Below, piece after piece: positions 47,201-59,900 of a stretch of 64,000 nt of DNA; position 1 is the stretch's first letter, and every line of letters begins with the position of its first letter. The translations under genes were made by a program, and so were the position numbers. Source of the DNA: Trichuris trichiura (taxonomy: Eukaryota; Nematoda; Enoplea; Trichinellida; Trichuridae); contig JBAJFE010000025.1 in assembly GCA_037903355.1 (NCBI GenBank), positions 1-64,000 on the forward strand, written 5' to 3'. Below the pieces are notes generated by a model that saw only the letters and a program-made list of their open reading frames with translations, did no database searches and was not told where the DNA came from.

Positions 47201-50200
47201 CGTGTTGGTAGCTGTAGTAATTACCACGGCTGCCGCGTGCTAAACAGCACAAATTACAGCAGCCGATGTTGGGAGGAAAAACGATCTTTACGGGGATGAT
47301 TTAGTAATGCTCAATCGTGCCTGTAGGCTCTTGGTGACCACTGGTTCCATTGGTCTTTACTTCATTCGTTCTCCCCGTCTCTGCTTGAATCACCTGCTGC
47401 CAATAGGTGGACATTTGTTCCACGTCTGTTCGTGCCACTTCGTTTTACTTGGAATTTTACGTGTGAGATGGCTAAATGAAATGGCTACTAATCTACTACA
47501 CCTGTTTTATAGATGACTGTTAAAGCAATCCAGTATCATTGGACTTTCATTGAACCGTAAGCATACAATGACGCGACTGCAAAAGCGACGACTGTTCTCC
47601 TTCGGCTTCCTCCAGTTTCACTGTTGCGAATGCAAGGTTGCGTTTTTTGTCTCGCTCATTATCTTCCTACTGGAGCAGAATAGAAAGCATATATGAAAAA
47701 GATCATGATAATGATACTATGCACGAGTTCAGTTTGGGCAACACCCGTCATCAGACAGTTTAAGCGTAACGTCTAAGTATAACAGACGCTTCGAGACAAT
47801 GGGAAACCTCATTACTTCCGTCTAGCAGGTGGTGAAACGACTATCAGCCATAATCGCCTAATGACAAAATCACTCCCTTTGTTCCGTGTTTGGCGAAAAC
47901 CTTTTACAATGGTACCCCCGCTCCTGCACTGATTTTACTCGACAGTATTTCCTTAAGCTAAATGATTGCAAAATGGATTTCTTCCCTAAAACTACCCAGT
48001 TACCACCGTCTTGCGCAATAAACGCGTTGCTAATACTACTCGCAATCAAAGCGTTCACCTGTATCCTTAGCACTGTTTCTTTCCTATGCATTCCTTTCGC
48101 CGAGAAGAGAACAGAATAAGTGGCTATAACAAATCCGCTTTAATTGAAAGTTTAAACTGCTACCGTTCCAAGTGACAACAAGACGAACGCTGTAATCCTG
48201 AAAATGCTTAACACTTGTCAGACTATCTCATTTCACTACGGCAGAATCTATTTTTCACCTTCAAAAAGGTGCTCTCCTTGTCACTTGCATAGCCACTTGG
48301 GCATGGACCGTCATAGTCGAACGTTTACAAAAGGTTTAAACATAGGCTGCACTATGCCAGCGCCCTTACAACTTTCAGCTCACTCAGGTTCCCAGCTAGC
48401 CCAGGTTCCTTTGTGTATTTTCTTCTCTTGCGGAATGTTGCAAAGGATGCGCGTAACGCTCCTTTCTTGTACGGCTAACCTCCCATTACAAACAAAGTCT
48501 GATACGGTATCGCTGTTCATCATTACAACTTGATCTTGCATTTTGTTTTAAAATAACTCACGTAACGAATTCGCCATGCTGTGGCTCACGCTTTACCGGT
48601 AATACAACGGAAAATGGGCAGATTCGCGTGATCTTTCAAAACTGGTTTAGCCAAGAGTTCAGCCTTTAAGCAACAAGTTCTTAACGTGGCTAATACCCAC
48701 TGCAAGCAGCTCAGCAAACCGCTTTCATTTCTCAACACCGATGAGCAAACGTTCTGTACCTTATTCTTCGCTGATTAGCTTAGTGGAAGTCACACTTTTA
48801 CGTTCAGCAAATTGTTAAGCAGCGCTACAGCAACTGTTCCTGGTTGCATCGAAAACATTTACCTTTACTGTCAATACAATTACTTGCTTCTACGAAACAA
48901 CTTCATTTCCCTTACTACTACGAAACTACAGAACAAGCAGTCTAACTACATGCACGCGCGCGCGCACACACACACACAAGTGAGCAGCAGTTCATTAGCT
49001 AAAAATGCGCAATGTGGCGAGCACTTATTGTCATTTTCTAGCTGCTACACATGCGTATTTAGTCGTCGTCGTCATCGTCTTCCTGTGCAATTACAAACAT
49101 AGCCTAAGTATTAATAAGGGAAATCAAAGTGTTCCATGCAGCAAACAGCAAATGAATTGTCACCTTCTCTTTAAAAGAATCTCATATCCAACAAGTGGAA
49201 ACAATTGTGGCTACTTTGTAACTGCTCCAAGTAGCATCATTACTCTTTCTCGCGCCTTAGATTCGTTTAACAGCCGCCTTCAGCGTTTGTAAATTTCCAA
49301 CAAAACAAATTATCAACACCGAATATCCATTGCACAGAGTACGCTATTGGCTTTCAACACGATCCTGTCTTCTCATCGGTTGTGATACCTTCCCCAAAGT
49401 CCCATCAGACGGTGATTTAGGTTTAAAGCAGACAGTTTTTACCAAATGTGCACACAAACAGCAACTGCGCTAACAGTTAACTCAGCATCGACATTTTTTC
49501 CAGCACTACTTACGTTTATCTTTTTCTGAACGGTCTCGAAACTTGATTCCCTTATCTGAGTTCATACACCGCGTAATGTAGTTCAAACCCGCTGCGTTTT
49601 GGTTTTTTCAACGCGGCATCGCCCTAGAAATTAAGTTGATTTTCCAGTGAACCATTGCACTGCGACGGTTCAGTAGAAAACACTTTGACATCCAACTTGA
49701 CTGAGTGATAAAAAGAAATGCTGCTGACCAGTAAGGCATTGAAACTGCTGGCAAAAAGTCGCTTTCCAAAGTGGTCACAGCAGTGGCCTTGAGGAGTTAA
49801 ATTTGCTACGAGTTGCACCTCTTTTTTCATCTTCTACGTACAAGCAAACCCCTCTGAAAATAGCAGCAAACCAGTAACTTTGTCGTCGTCGTCGTTTCCA
49901 GTGGCTCCACGGTGTAGGCTGCTCTCGCTTGACCTTCTCAGGAATGTTCGTCCGTCAGCGTTGCAAAAATCTGCTGAGGCGAATGCAGAGCAGTTCAACG
50001 AGTCAAAACCGCATTCTTAGCCTCGCGATGGTCATTTCGATAGCAGCCAGCCGACTACTGAACTGCTGCTGCAGCTGCTGCTGCTGATATATACCTTCAA
50101 TGGGCAGTGGTAAGAGCACGCCTGATTTGCTGAATAGTAATTAAGTCGTCAGAGACGGAAAAAAGTGGTGCTCCTTCTCGGTTAGGCGCAGTATCGCCAC

Positions 50201-50911
50201 AGAAACGCGAGCAGCCTAGTCAAGATGGGCCTACAAAGTGACAAGCTCGACCTTGCCCTTGTAGAAATAGTCGACACCGCCCGTTTGCCTGCGGGATCAT
50301 CACATCGACGGTAGTGCTTCTTCAAGTTTCTCTTTTTTAGTACGACCTGCAACCCTTCCATGTCGACACAAAGTTGCCACTAGGTCGTCTACAAAATAAA
50401 TCCTCCATGGAGACGCACACATACTACGCACACACATTAGTAGTAGTCCGCATGAATGATGAGGCGAAATGTGCATGCACAGATGGCGTGCCAAACGCTT
50501 AGACACCACGGATTCCACCTTCCCATTGGATCACTTATCGCGCGACCGCTGGCAGCCAAACGAGCAGAAAGGAATTGTCGACGAACAACTCCAGTTCTGC
50601 TGGCCAACGAGCCGACAACATCACCATTCCACTGGACAGGTCAAAATTGGTTGACGCACCCGCTGTCCACGAAAAAGTCAATTCAACATCAAACGACTAA
50701 CAGAAAGGCTGAAAGGAGCAACAACAGTGTGCTGGAAGAAGAGCACAGGTTTTGCACTGCTCATGAATCCTGTCCTTGGCATAGCCCGTTTCAATTTAAC
50801 AAGATGACTATTGCTCAAGCAACAACAAAACAATGGTCCCACACAAAGGACCCGCCGTCTCGGAACGCAACGTTCAGCTTTCACCTATCCCCAGCGTTCA
50901 TTCATCCGACA
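41291..50911. other. 9.6 kb with no supportable gene
   Basis: AT-rich DNA with only short frames, none of which shows recognisable motifs or linked splice sites. GC-rich palindromic scraps at 43630-43660 (GGCCGCCTGCAGGCCGCG) and 47090-47260 hint at decayed mobile elements. An (CA)n/(CG) run lies at about 48955-48978 and CTG/CAG triplets at 50067-50085. Distal exons or promoter of the neighbouring genes could lie here unseen. Confidence 0.4.
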
Positions 50912-53900
50912 ATGTCTAGTCATCATCATAATCATCATCCCTTTCTCTTTCCCATCATCACCTCTGCTGCTGCCGCATCGTTGCTCTTCACTGTTTTTCT
51001 TTTATTTGCCATTGGTGTTGCCGGCAGCGCTACCGTGCAGCTTGAAGTCGAACAACTTAGACCGGATATGTAAGTTTTCGCTATTTTAAATACTGCATGC
51101 ACACGATGCAAACGGGGAGAGAGAGAGAAAGAAGCAACTTTTTCTCTTATCTCATTAATCGTCAATGCGTCGCATTCCACTGTTTGCCTTTGGTTTTTTT
51201 TCGCTGGCCGTTGCGAAAGGTGAACAGCAGCTGCATGCATCTACCACAGTTTGACCAAATGGTCCTCTAAGCGACCACCACTATATCAAGCATGCACACG
51301 CACACATATTAGCTTACTGCTAACGTTTACTGCTGCAGGAAGAACATCTGTCCTCACGAAGAGGTAGAAGTTGTCACCGTCCAGGAACCATGCATTCAAG
51401 CTTACACTCGCTACATTAGGCGCTGGAAACCAAACTGCGACCAGCAAAAACGCTGGTGCGTCATCAGCGAGCCAAAGTATTCCTCAACGTAATTACCACA
51501 ACTTTACCTATCTCGTGCTTTTTTTGCAGGACTATCTACTATCGTACTTACAAAACAAGGCAACGCAAAGAACGGCACATCAAGTACAACTGCTGTTACG
51601 GTTGGCTACCCGTACCCGGGGAAGGCTGTACAAAACGTGAGTCATTTCAATCGCCTTTGCCACAAGGCGAAGAAATGTTTCTGAACAACTCATACAGATT
51701 TTATATTATATGGATTTTCCGCCGGAGTTGCTGGTCGCACCAGATGACCGCTATTTAGGAAAAGCTTTTCCAGATAGCGGAGGTCATACCGGTCAAGTCC
51801 ATTTGTTCATTCAACTTAGCCATAAATGAGCCTTTCTTTTCCGACTCTTACCTTTGAGCGCCCAAGCGTTTCGCACGCAAATCATCAGCAGCTGTCATCG
51901 GTAACTGATCAGCGGCGATAAGGATTGTCCTCCCAACAGGCGTATGACAAGTCCAATTATGGTAAAGGTCAAGATGCCCAAAGCTGCCGACTTTGACCCT
52001 TTTCTACTCGCACCGGCTTTTCCGGCGCGCTGAGCCATTAGCCCCTTTATGCTCAGTTGCGCGGATGTCCGCCGGCGGTGCCGCGTCACCATTGTCACAG
52101 TGAGCTCATTGCCTCCGCTTCAAGTAACTAACTGTTCATTATAGCTTGAACGTGGTCGATCGGTCGTCAGTAGCGACAGTAGGAAATTAAGTTGCAAAAG
52201 ATTATGTCACTTCTGACTGCGATCTATTAAATTGATGACCTCTGGCCTAATATTATCTGGAGCACGATCAAACGGCGGCTCGTGTCGCTGTTCAGCCAAA
52301 GGTGTCAATGTTCTCGCACACTCAGTGAAGCTTGTGATCTCGGGTCACCAACTGTTCAAACTTACGGCAACCGTTGTTCCAAAACAATGGACCACTTTTT
52401 CCACTGTACAAAACAGAAGAAATTCAGCCAATTCTTCCTTCTGTCCAAATAATTTCACCTTATCAAGGCATTCTTTCATTGACAAAAGATCAACGGTAGC
52501 GGCCAGCTTGGCTATCCATATGGCCCCCATTTACCCTGACAATCGGCATTTATTCGTGCTAATGGATAACGATCTCCTCCCTTTCATTTTCCCTTTGCCC
52601 CCTTAAAGGCTGTTTGCTGTGAGAATCAGTGACCAATGACTCAGACGTTCTGTCTGCCGTGCTTGCAGGCGTCAGAACCGTCCTTCCTCTCCATCCTTAT
52701 TAAGCTAAGACACGTTGAGCAGGTCACTCTTGAGCTGCTCTTATTGGAAAAGCAGAAACTCAGTTTACTCCAAGTCTGTTCTCAAAATTAACACTTCTGC
52801 TAACCAACGGCAAACTAGCGTAGGCTGCTCGACTGTTCGCCCAGCCTCCTTTTTGGGAAACAAGCAAATATTTGTACGCGGATGACGGCGACGGATCGTC
52901 GTTCCATCGTTTCCTGCCTTAAGCTCAACAAGTTTACGCGTTCGATCAGACAACAGTTTTAATGGAGCTGCCAATAGTTGACATACATACTCCTTCGGAA
53001 AAAGAGTCGGACACATTTTTTCAACGTTTCCATTAGCGCATTTACTTTTTTACGGCACAAAAGTACCAAAAATGCATGTAACTAAGATTTACCACCCTTC
53101 TGCTGTGAGCATTCAAAAGTAAAAATTCGCTTAATCATTGGACCAGTTGCCCAACAGTAAAACGGTTTTATTCCTTTTGCAATTGACTAGCTTAGTTCCT
53201 ATCACAGTAGATCTTCAGATTCACAGGTTTGGCCTGTTGGATCATCCAACAGGCCAAACCCGTGAATCTGAAGATCTACTATGAAACAACTCAAGCCAGT
53301 TAAAAGACATCCTATCTTTCTTAGTTCCTAATAGTAATTAGCTGTTCGTTTTATTGTTGAGATACGTCTTCCTAATTTCAGCGAACTGCACCAGCGATCT
53401 ATGCTACAACGGTGGTTTCTGCACGAACGATCTTGTCTCATCAAGACTGTGTCACTGCCCTCCCGGTTTCCAAGGGACGCGATGCCAGTACGGTAAGTTG
53501 TTTGAACACCAAGTGCCAAAGCAAAACGTATTTGTATCGGCGCGCTTGCGCGGCTACAAGCTGCGCTCCACATTATTGCATCCGTAACAGAATATCCCTA
53601 AGAGCCTTAACAGAAAGGCGTCGTTGCTGTGCGCATTGGTGGAGCAGTCACGTCAGCAGGCGACTGGATACAGGTCACGTCACAGCTTGCATACGGAGAA
53701 AATTGTTCTCCATATGGTTAAGTCAATGGATAAAGACCAATTAGCAGACGCTCTATGCTTTACTTCGAACAGTTCAAATCCGTCGCAGCGGCGAAAAAGG
53801 AGGGTCCCATCGTAATATCACATGTATTCAACATTCCATTAGCTGCCAATTTTTCTTTTTCACACTTATCCTACTAAACCATTGCTCTTAAGAAGTTGTT

Positions 53901-56900
53901 CCTATTTCCTGCTAGGAACGAGCAGCCGTTCGCCCAACTGTAATGAACCTGCGTGCCCGCTTGCTTGCCCGTTCTTCAGAAACCACAATATGCTTTAACG
54001 ATTAATCAATCTGATCACCTTTTATTAAGCTTTCGAAAACTACTATTTCCGCCAAGCAAAGGCTATAGTCAGTCCCGTTCTCTCATTTTCAAAAACTCTA
54101 GTTATTAGTTAAAATACCCGCATACAGCTATTTTATCACTCTTGCCCGCGCGCCAAAGGCCCAAGAGTTCAGTCTGGTACGGTACGCACAGTTTGCAAAT
54201 TAACTTTAGACGTGAACGAATGCCTGGTGGACAATGGCGGCTGTCATCACGACTGCATAAACACTATTGGAACATTCTACTGCCGCTGCTGGCCTGGTTT
54301 TCGACTGGATCACGACGCGAAAGCGTGCATAGGTAAATCTCGTCTTAATTTTCTTTCCCGCTGCATGTTAGAGGCCAAGCTCCGCCACCGTAATGCCGTT
54401 AATCATTGCTGCATGCACCTCGGAGGAGAATGGTTATGCTTGAGAGCAATTTTGTCTGTCTTGCACGTCCATTCACTGCTCTATTCACTCCGTAGTTGCT
54501 TCTCTTCAGTTCTATTTTGTCACACACCGCTCAGTGGCCATTTGGACGCACACGCCGCTGTCGATTTGTGTTTGCCAAAACTTCACCGCTCAGAAACCTC
54601 CAATACATACTGAACTTACACTCCTTTGATCATCCATCAAGACATGCTCAATACGAATGCATTGTTCCCCTTTTGCTCTTTTCAGATGTCAACGAATGCG
54701 AACTTGCAAATGGCGGTTGTGAATATCGTTGTGTCAACAGCGAAGGTGGCTTCCGCTGCGAGTGCCCCTCTGGCAAGCAGCTACATCCAGACGGCCGCCG
54801 CTGTATTAGTGAGTTTTATTGCTTTTTGGCAAAATCGTCAGAGCGGATAGTTCGCTAATCAGTGCAGAAGATGTTTAAGCGCATCTAAATGGCCTCTTCA
54901 ATTCTAAGCCAGTGGTAGTTCTGTGATTTCTCTAGCCTTCAGCAGAGGCAAAAGAAATGGGAAATTTAAATTGCTATCCCACTTTTCCGGACACTCACTA
55001 GTAATCCCGATTGATAAAATTGAAACTAACACCCACCTGAGATTCGCACTTAGCCCCCACAGGCCAATCAGTCGAAACTATCCGCACATCTCACTAAATC
55101 ACACGCAAAAAAGAACGAGACCACCATAGCTTACATTACGTACTGAAAATAAGGTTCCGAATACCGCGTGGTTACTTCAATTCGTGGATCAAGTAAAATC
55201 CCAGTCTCTCTTTCTTTTCCCACTTCCAGGAGCGACAAGTGTAAACGCAGTAGCCTAAAGGCATCTTTTGTTGCCACCGTGGATGATATCCGTAACCTCT
55301 TCTTCTGTTTATAGGTGCAAGCAGCTGTGAACTGAACAACGGCGGCTGCAGTCAACTGTGCGAAGAGGAGGGTGGCAAATTTTTGCGGTGCCGCTGCAAT
55401 CAGGGCTACAGGTTGGCAAGCGACAAACGCAATTGCTACGGTAGGCTAACAGTTTAAAAGCCTTCCTGGTTCATTCCTTTCTTCAGCAGCAGTTCTGCTA
55501 AATTAGTTACCTAACACGTTAATAGTCGCATATTTGGTTTTCCTGGCTGGTACCTCCTCCCCTAGCATTAACCGACGCGTTGGATGGACGGTTCACTTTG
55601 CTGACTACGCAACAAAGCCGTTCCTAAGAGGCCACACGGTTTACTTCCTGCTACATCCTATTATTAATATAAAATATTAATTCTAGTAACCGCCTATCCT
55701 TAGGGAATTTGTTTCGTTTGACTACGGACAGTAGTGAGCAAGAGTAAAGTGAGTACCAGCCGTCTAATCAAATATGAAGCAATAACAATCCACCGTGACA
55801 TATATAAAGTTGTCAAAACCAATTGTTTGTTTACTGCTTGCAGTCTACTAGGCGACGCAGTGCGGTGCCTTGTACTTTTTTTCTAGGTTCTAATTGTGCA
55901 AACGGGGCCGTTGAAGTGTTCCAACTTTCTAATCTTAAATTCTCATCACTGCGACGCTTTTAGAACTGATCTCGTACATTGGGTGCTTCTTAACGGCATC
56001 AATAGTTTTCACGGCAAATTCCAGTTAAGCTTTTTTATTGCCCACTTTGGGGCTTCTGAAAATTAACCCAACAAACGAGCTACGAACGGATGGATGACCA
56101 CTTATTAGCGAAAACGTCAGAATAATTGATACTTTCAGGACAACTTTCTTCCTTCTTCAGTGATAGCGTTGCGAACGCGCCGCTCCGACGTTTGGCCATT
56201 CATTCTTACCACTGAAACCACGTGCTGTCCCATACCAATTGGCTCCCTCCTCGACCTTTAGATGGTCAACTATCAAAACGAAGCATTCCCGACCTTATCA
56301 CCAAAGATGGAAGAAAGTGGTTCTGAAAACTGTGAAGACAGTTTTTGCTTTTCACTTTTTTCTATTAATTGCTCGTCCATCCGCTGGCAGAACGTTTGTT
56401 TTGATTAGTTTTCATAAAATGAAACCGGGCAATGAAGAAGTCGAGCTGCAGTTCAACATTAAAACTTTTGGATCAGTTAAGAAGCCCACAATTTTTAAGA
56501 GGGTGCCCATTATTGTCATAAGTCAAATCAACATCTAAAGCATTAACATCAACACTTGAAGATGAGCAATAAAGAAGCCTTACTGAAGATCAAAATGAAA
56601 ACAGTTTTTGCAGTTTTGTGTTTTTTGCAACTAAATTCCTCACAATTTCACAAGGAACGCTCTGCTTATCTCACGTAGCCCCTTTCCATCGATTCGTTGC
56701 AATCGCCTGGTTTAATTCAGTAGATCCTGTATTGAAACGAGTCTTTCCATTTCGCCTAGCGCGTCAAAGAAACCCGACTTTTTATTGATTACTTACTCTT
56801 ATAAGTAATTTTCCATACGCTTAGGTTCAAGCGAATTGAGCGCGGATGATCACAGTTTCAAGGGGAATGATGAAAAGACGTTAATTCCAGCTTTCAGCAC

Positions 56901-59900
56901 AATTAGCGTAGTTTCCAAACGAACTTCCACTATCAATAGATGGTTTTCCTAATATAGTTGGTTGCTAATTCTGGCTACGCTACTTTGTGACACCGTCGCG
57001 AGGGAAATGACAATGTTTCAGCATTCCACTTCTATATACTGCCGTCAGTAAAAACTTTTCCTAGTGGCTTTTCCAGCGGTGTTACAACTGAAGTGAGCAT
57101 TCCATTCTTAACGGCTTCTTCATTCATCCCACCCACCGTGTAGGCTAACATGATGTAAAAACTAGTCCATGCAATCCTTCACGCGTCAGCACAAAGAGCT
57201 GCTCGCAGTAGACACTCTCAAGGTGTTCTGTGTTCCTTGAATAATGAGTGCGCAGAAATGTCAATTGTTTTCATCAATAAACTTCTGCTGCGTGGCAGCA
57301 CCCTTAAGTAGGCCGCTTGTTAAGGTCTTACGCGAATTGGCTAAATATTTTTTTCCGACCTGCTGAAACAAGAAAAAGGAATGCCTGCATTTTTTGGTCA
57401 TGCTAATTGAAGCATTGAAATTAAACGCGTTCGCGTTTTTGAATTTTCCTTTGATTGCCCAGGAATACAGTGCGAGAAATTGCCCCTATCTGTTCTTGGT
57501 GAACGCGAAAAGCCGGAAACCAAAGAAATTACCCTGCGCATGGAAATATCACTTCTGTTTCTCAAAAACTTACCGCTTTTTAAGGCGACAAAAGGCTTCA
57601 AAGTGTTGTTTTGTTATGCCGTCCTGTAATAGAATTGACTTTAGTCAAAAAACGTGCAGCTTTCGCTGGGGGAGGATCAAAAAACTAGTTCCGTGTAAAT
57701 TGCAATTACCCTGGTCTGATAGCTAAATTTAAGTAGCACTCTATTCGGACGGATAAATCCTATCAACCTTATTGCATTTCTCTTTGTACAGCCATTGACC
57801 CTTGCCAAGAAAAAACTGTCAAGTGCGAGCATCACTGCCTCAACGTAAATGGCAGAGCAGTCTGCCAATGCTACAAAGGTTATCAGCTGTCTTACGACAA
57901 AGTGAGTTGTTCAGGTAGGCGTGCACTTTTACTCTCTCAAAATTGTTATTGCTAAAAGGTTAATTGCAGACATCGATGAATGTAGCTTATCCGATCGGAA
58001 CGGTTGTCATCATCAATGCGTCAATACACCTGGGTCGTACTTTTGCCAGTGCCGAGACGGTTTTCGCCTTGCTTCAGATAAAAAGCGTTGCATAAGTAAG
58101 TTATCCCGCTTTTATTTAAAGGAGGCATACTCTCTCATCAAGGCTCATTTCGTGCTACTGTGTTGCAATGCCTTTCAATCGGAGATGCTTGAACACGTGG
58201 TTCTTTGTAAAACGGATATACATACATGTTTTCACAGTGGAAGTCACGGCGGACCACTTTAACGCAGCGCAACTAGCCTGCCTGCCGTGACTTCATGAAT
58301 GAGGGTAACTTAATCCAATTAATTACATACGTTTTTCGCACGGGCAATTAAACAGAAACTACTCAGCCAATGCATGCGACCAAAATGGAACGTTTACCCG
58401 TAGTGGAAACAATAAAACCTAATAAAAGAAAAATTGGTTTCGTTATCGCTGGTTTCCATCTACTTGCTTTCCCTTGCTGTCGTTCTGAATCAAATACTAT
58501 TGATGACAAGAGCAATTGGTTCTAAACAGACTGAAGAAAAGATCGATCTTGCGTCTGATTTTAAAAAAGAAAATTGTGTCTCCTCTTCTGTACCCCCACT
58601 TAAGCTGCTTTGTGCTGAGAAGACTCACTTAAAGTTGTATTCTCTTACTATGGAGGAACGTTCTGACGAAAGCTTTTGCGGAAGTTAACATTGAATATTG
58701 CGAACGCATTCGTTTAACGTTTCGTTTCATTTATCTGAGTTCAGCAAGAGTGATTGAACAGCCAAGATGTCGCAACATAACGCTCACTCCTGAACGTCCT
58801 TAATACACTGGAAATGCAAAGTTCAACTTCTCAACTTTACACAAGTAACTTCGGGTGGCTAAAGGAGGGTAGAAAAGTTCACACCGATATTATTAATAGA
58901 ATACCAGCGACGCGATACGGCAGTGTCATAATAGTAGCAACAATCATTTAGTACCATTTCCATTTAATTAATAAGTATATATTCGCTGTGTAAAAAAAGT
59001 AAAAGAAAAAGAATGACAACGACTTTTCAGCTTGACATCACTCCCTATGAATTATTTCTCGTTAGAGTTCATTTTACGGTGAGACTTGTTTATAACCAAT
59101 TTCGTTCTCTCGAGCTTTCCGGTTCACCCTTGACCCGTCCTCAGCGGTAAAGACGAATCCTAATTTCTCTAGGGATAAGAACAGGATGCGAAATTAACAA
59201 TGGCGGTTGTGATCATTACTGCACCGAAATCGCGGACGAAATTACGTGCAGTTGCAAATCTGGTTTCCAGCTAGCAGAAAACAGAAAGGAATGCATAGGT
59301 AAGTAACATGGCTGCCATTTTAGTAGTCTTAATCGTGAATCTTAATTCGCTTCTACCGCACTGTGTAAACTGTTAACACAAATTATTGTTACCTATTTAA
59401 TACAAATATGCATACGAATCTTTTATCTACTAAGTTCAGCGGAGATGTTATCGTTATTTATTGCGCTGGCAAAATTTCGCACTCATTCCACTAATGACGG
59501 CTTAAGCTTAAGATTAAGCTTAAGCCACAGCTTAAGTGACGCAGTAAGTACCGTTTTAGACGTGGATGAATGCAGTAATGGCAACGGCGGCTGCGACCAC
59601 TTCTGCTTAAACACTGTGGGCTCTAGTCATTGCGAATGCAAAACCGGGTTTTTCCTAACTGCCGATGGTCGAACTTGCGAAGGTTGGTTGAAATTAGTTT
59701 CGTTGTATTATTCGTTTTTCCACCTTGTGCAGCAATAGTTTAGTTTCTCTACAAAGTTACGTCCACAAATGTATGTCTCATTTCAGACATAGATGAATGC
59801 GTGAACAACAACGCTGGATGTGATCATCACTGCTCAAATCAACCCGGCTCCTACTACTGCATCTGCAAAGCTGGCTATCGTCTCACTGCGGATCACCACA

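Noticed and set aside
58434..58688. 84-codon frame with a hydrophobic start inside a MEGF6-like intron
   Set aside because: Has a start-like hydrophobic stretch but no supporting splice sites, neighbours or homology; chance is as likely.
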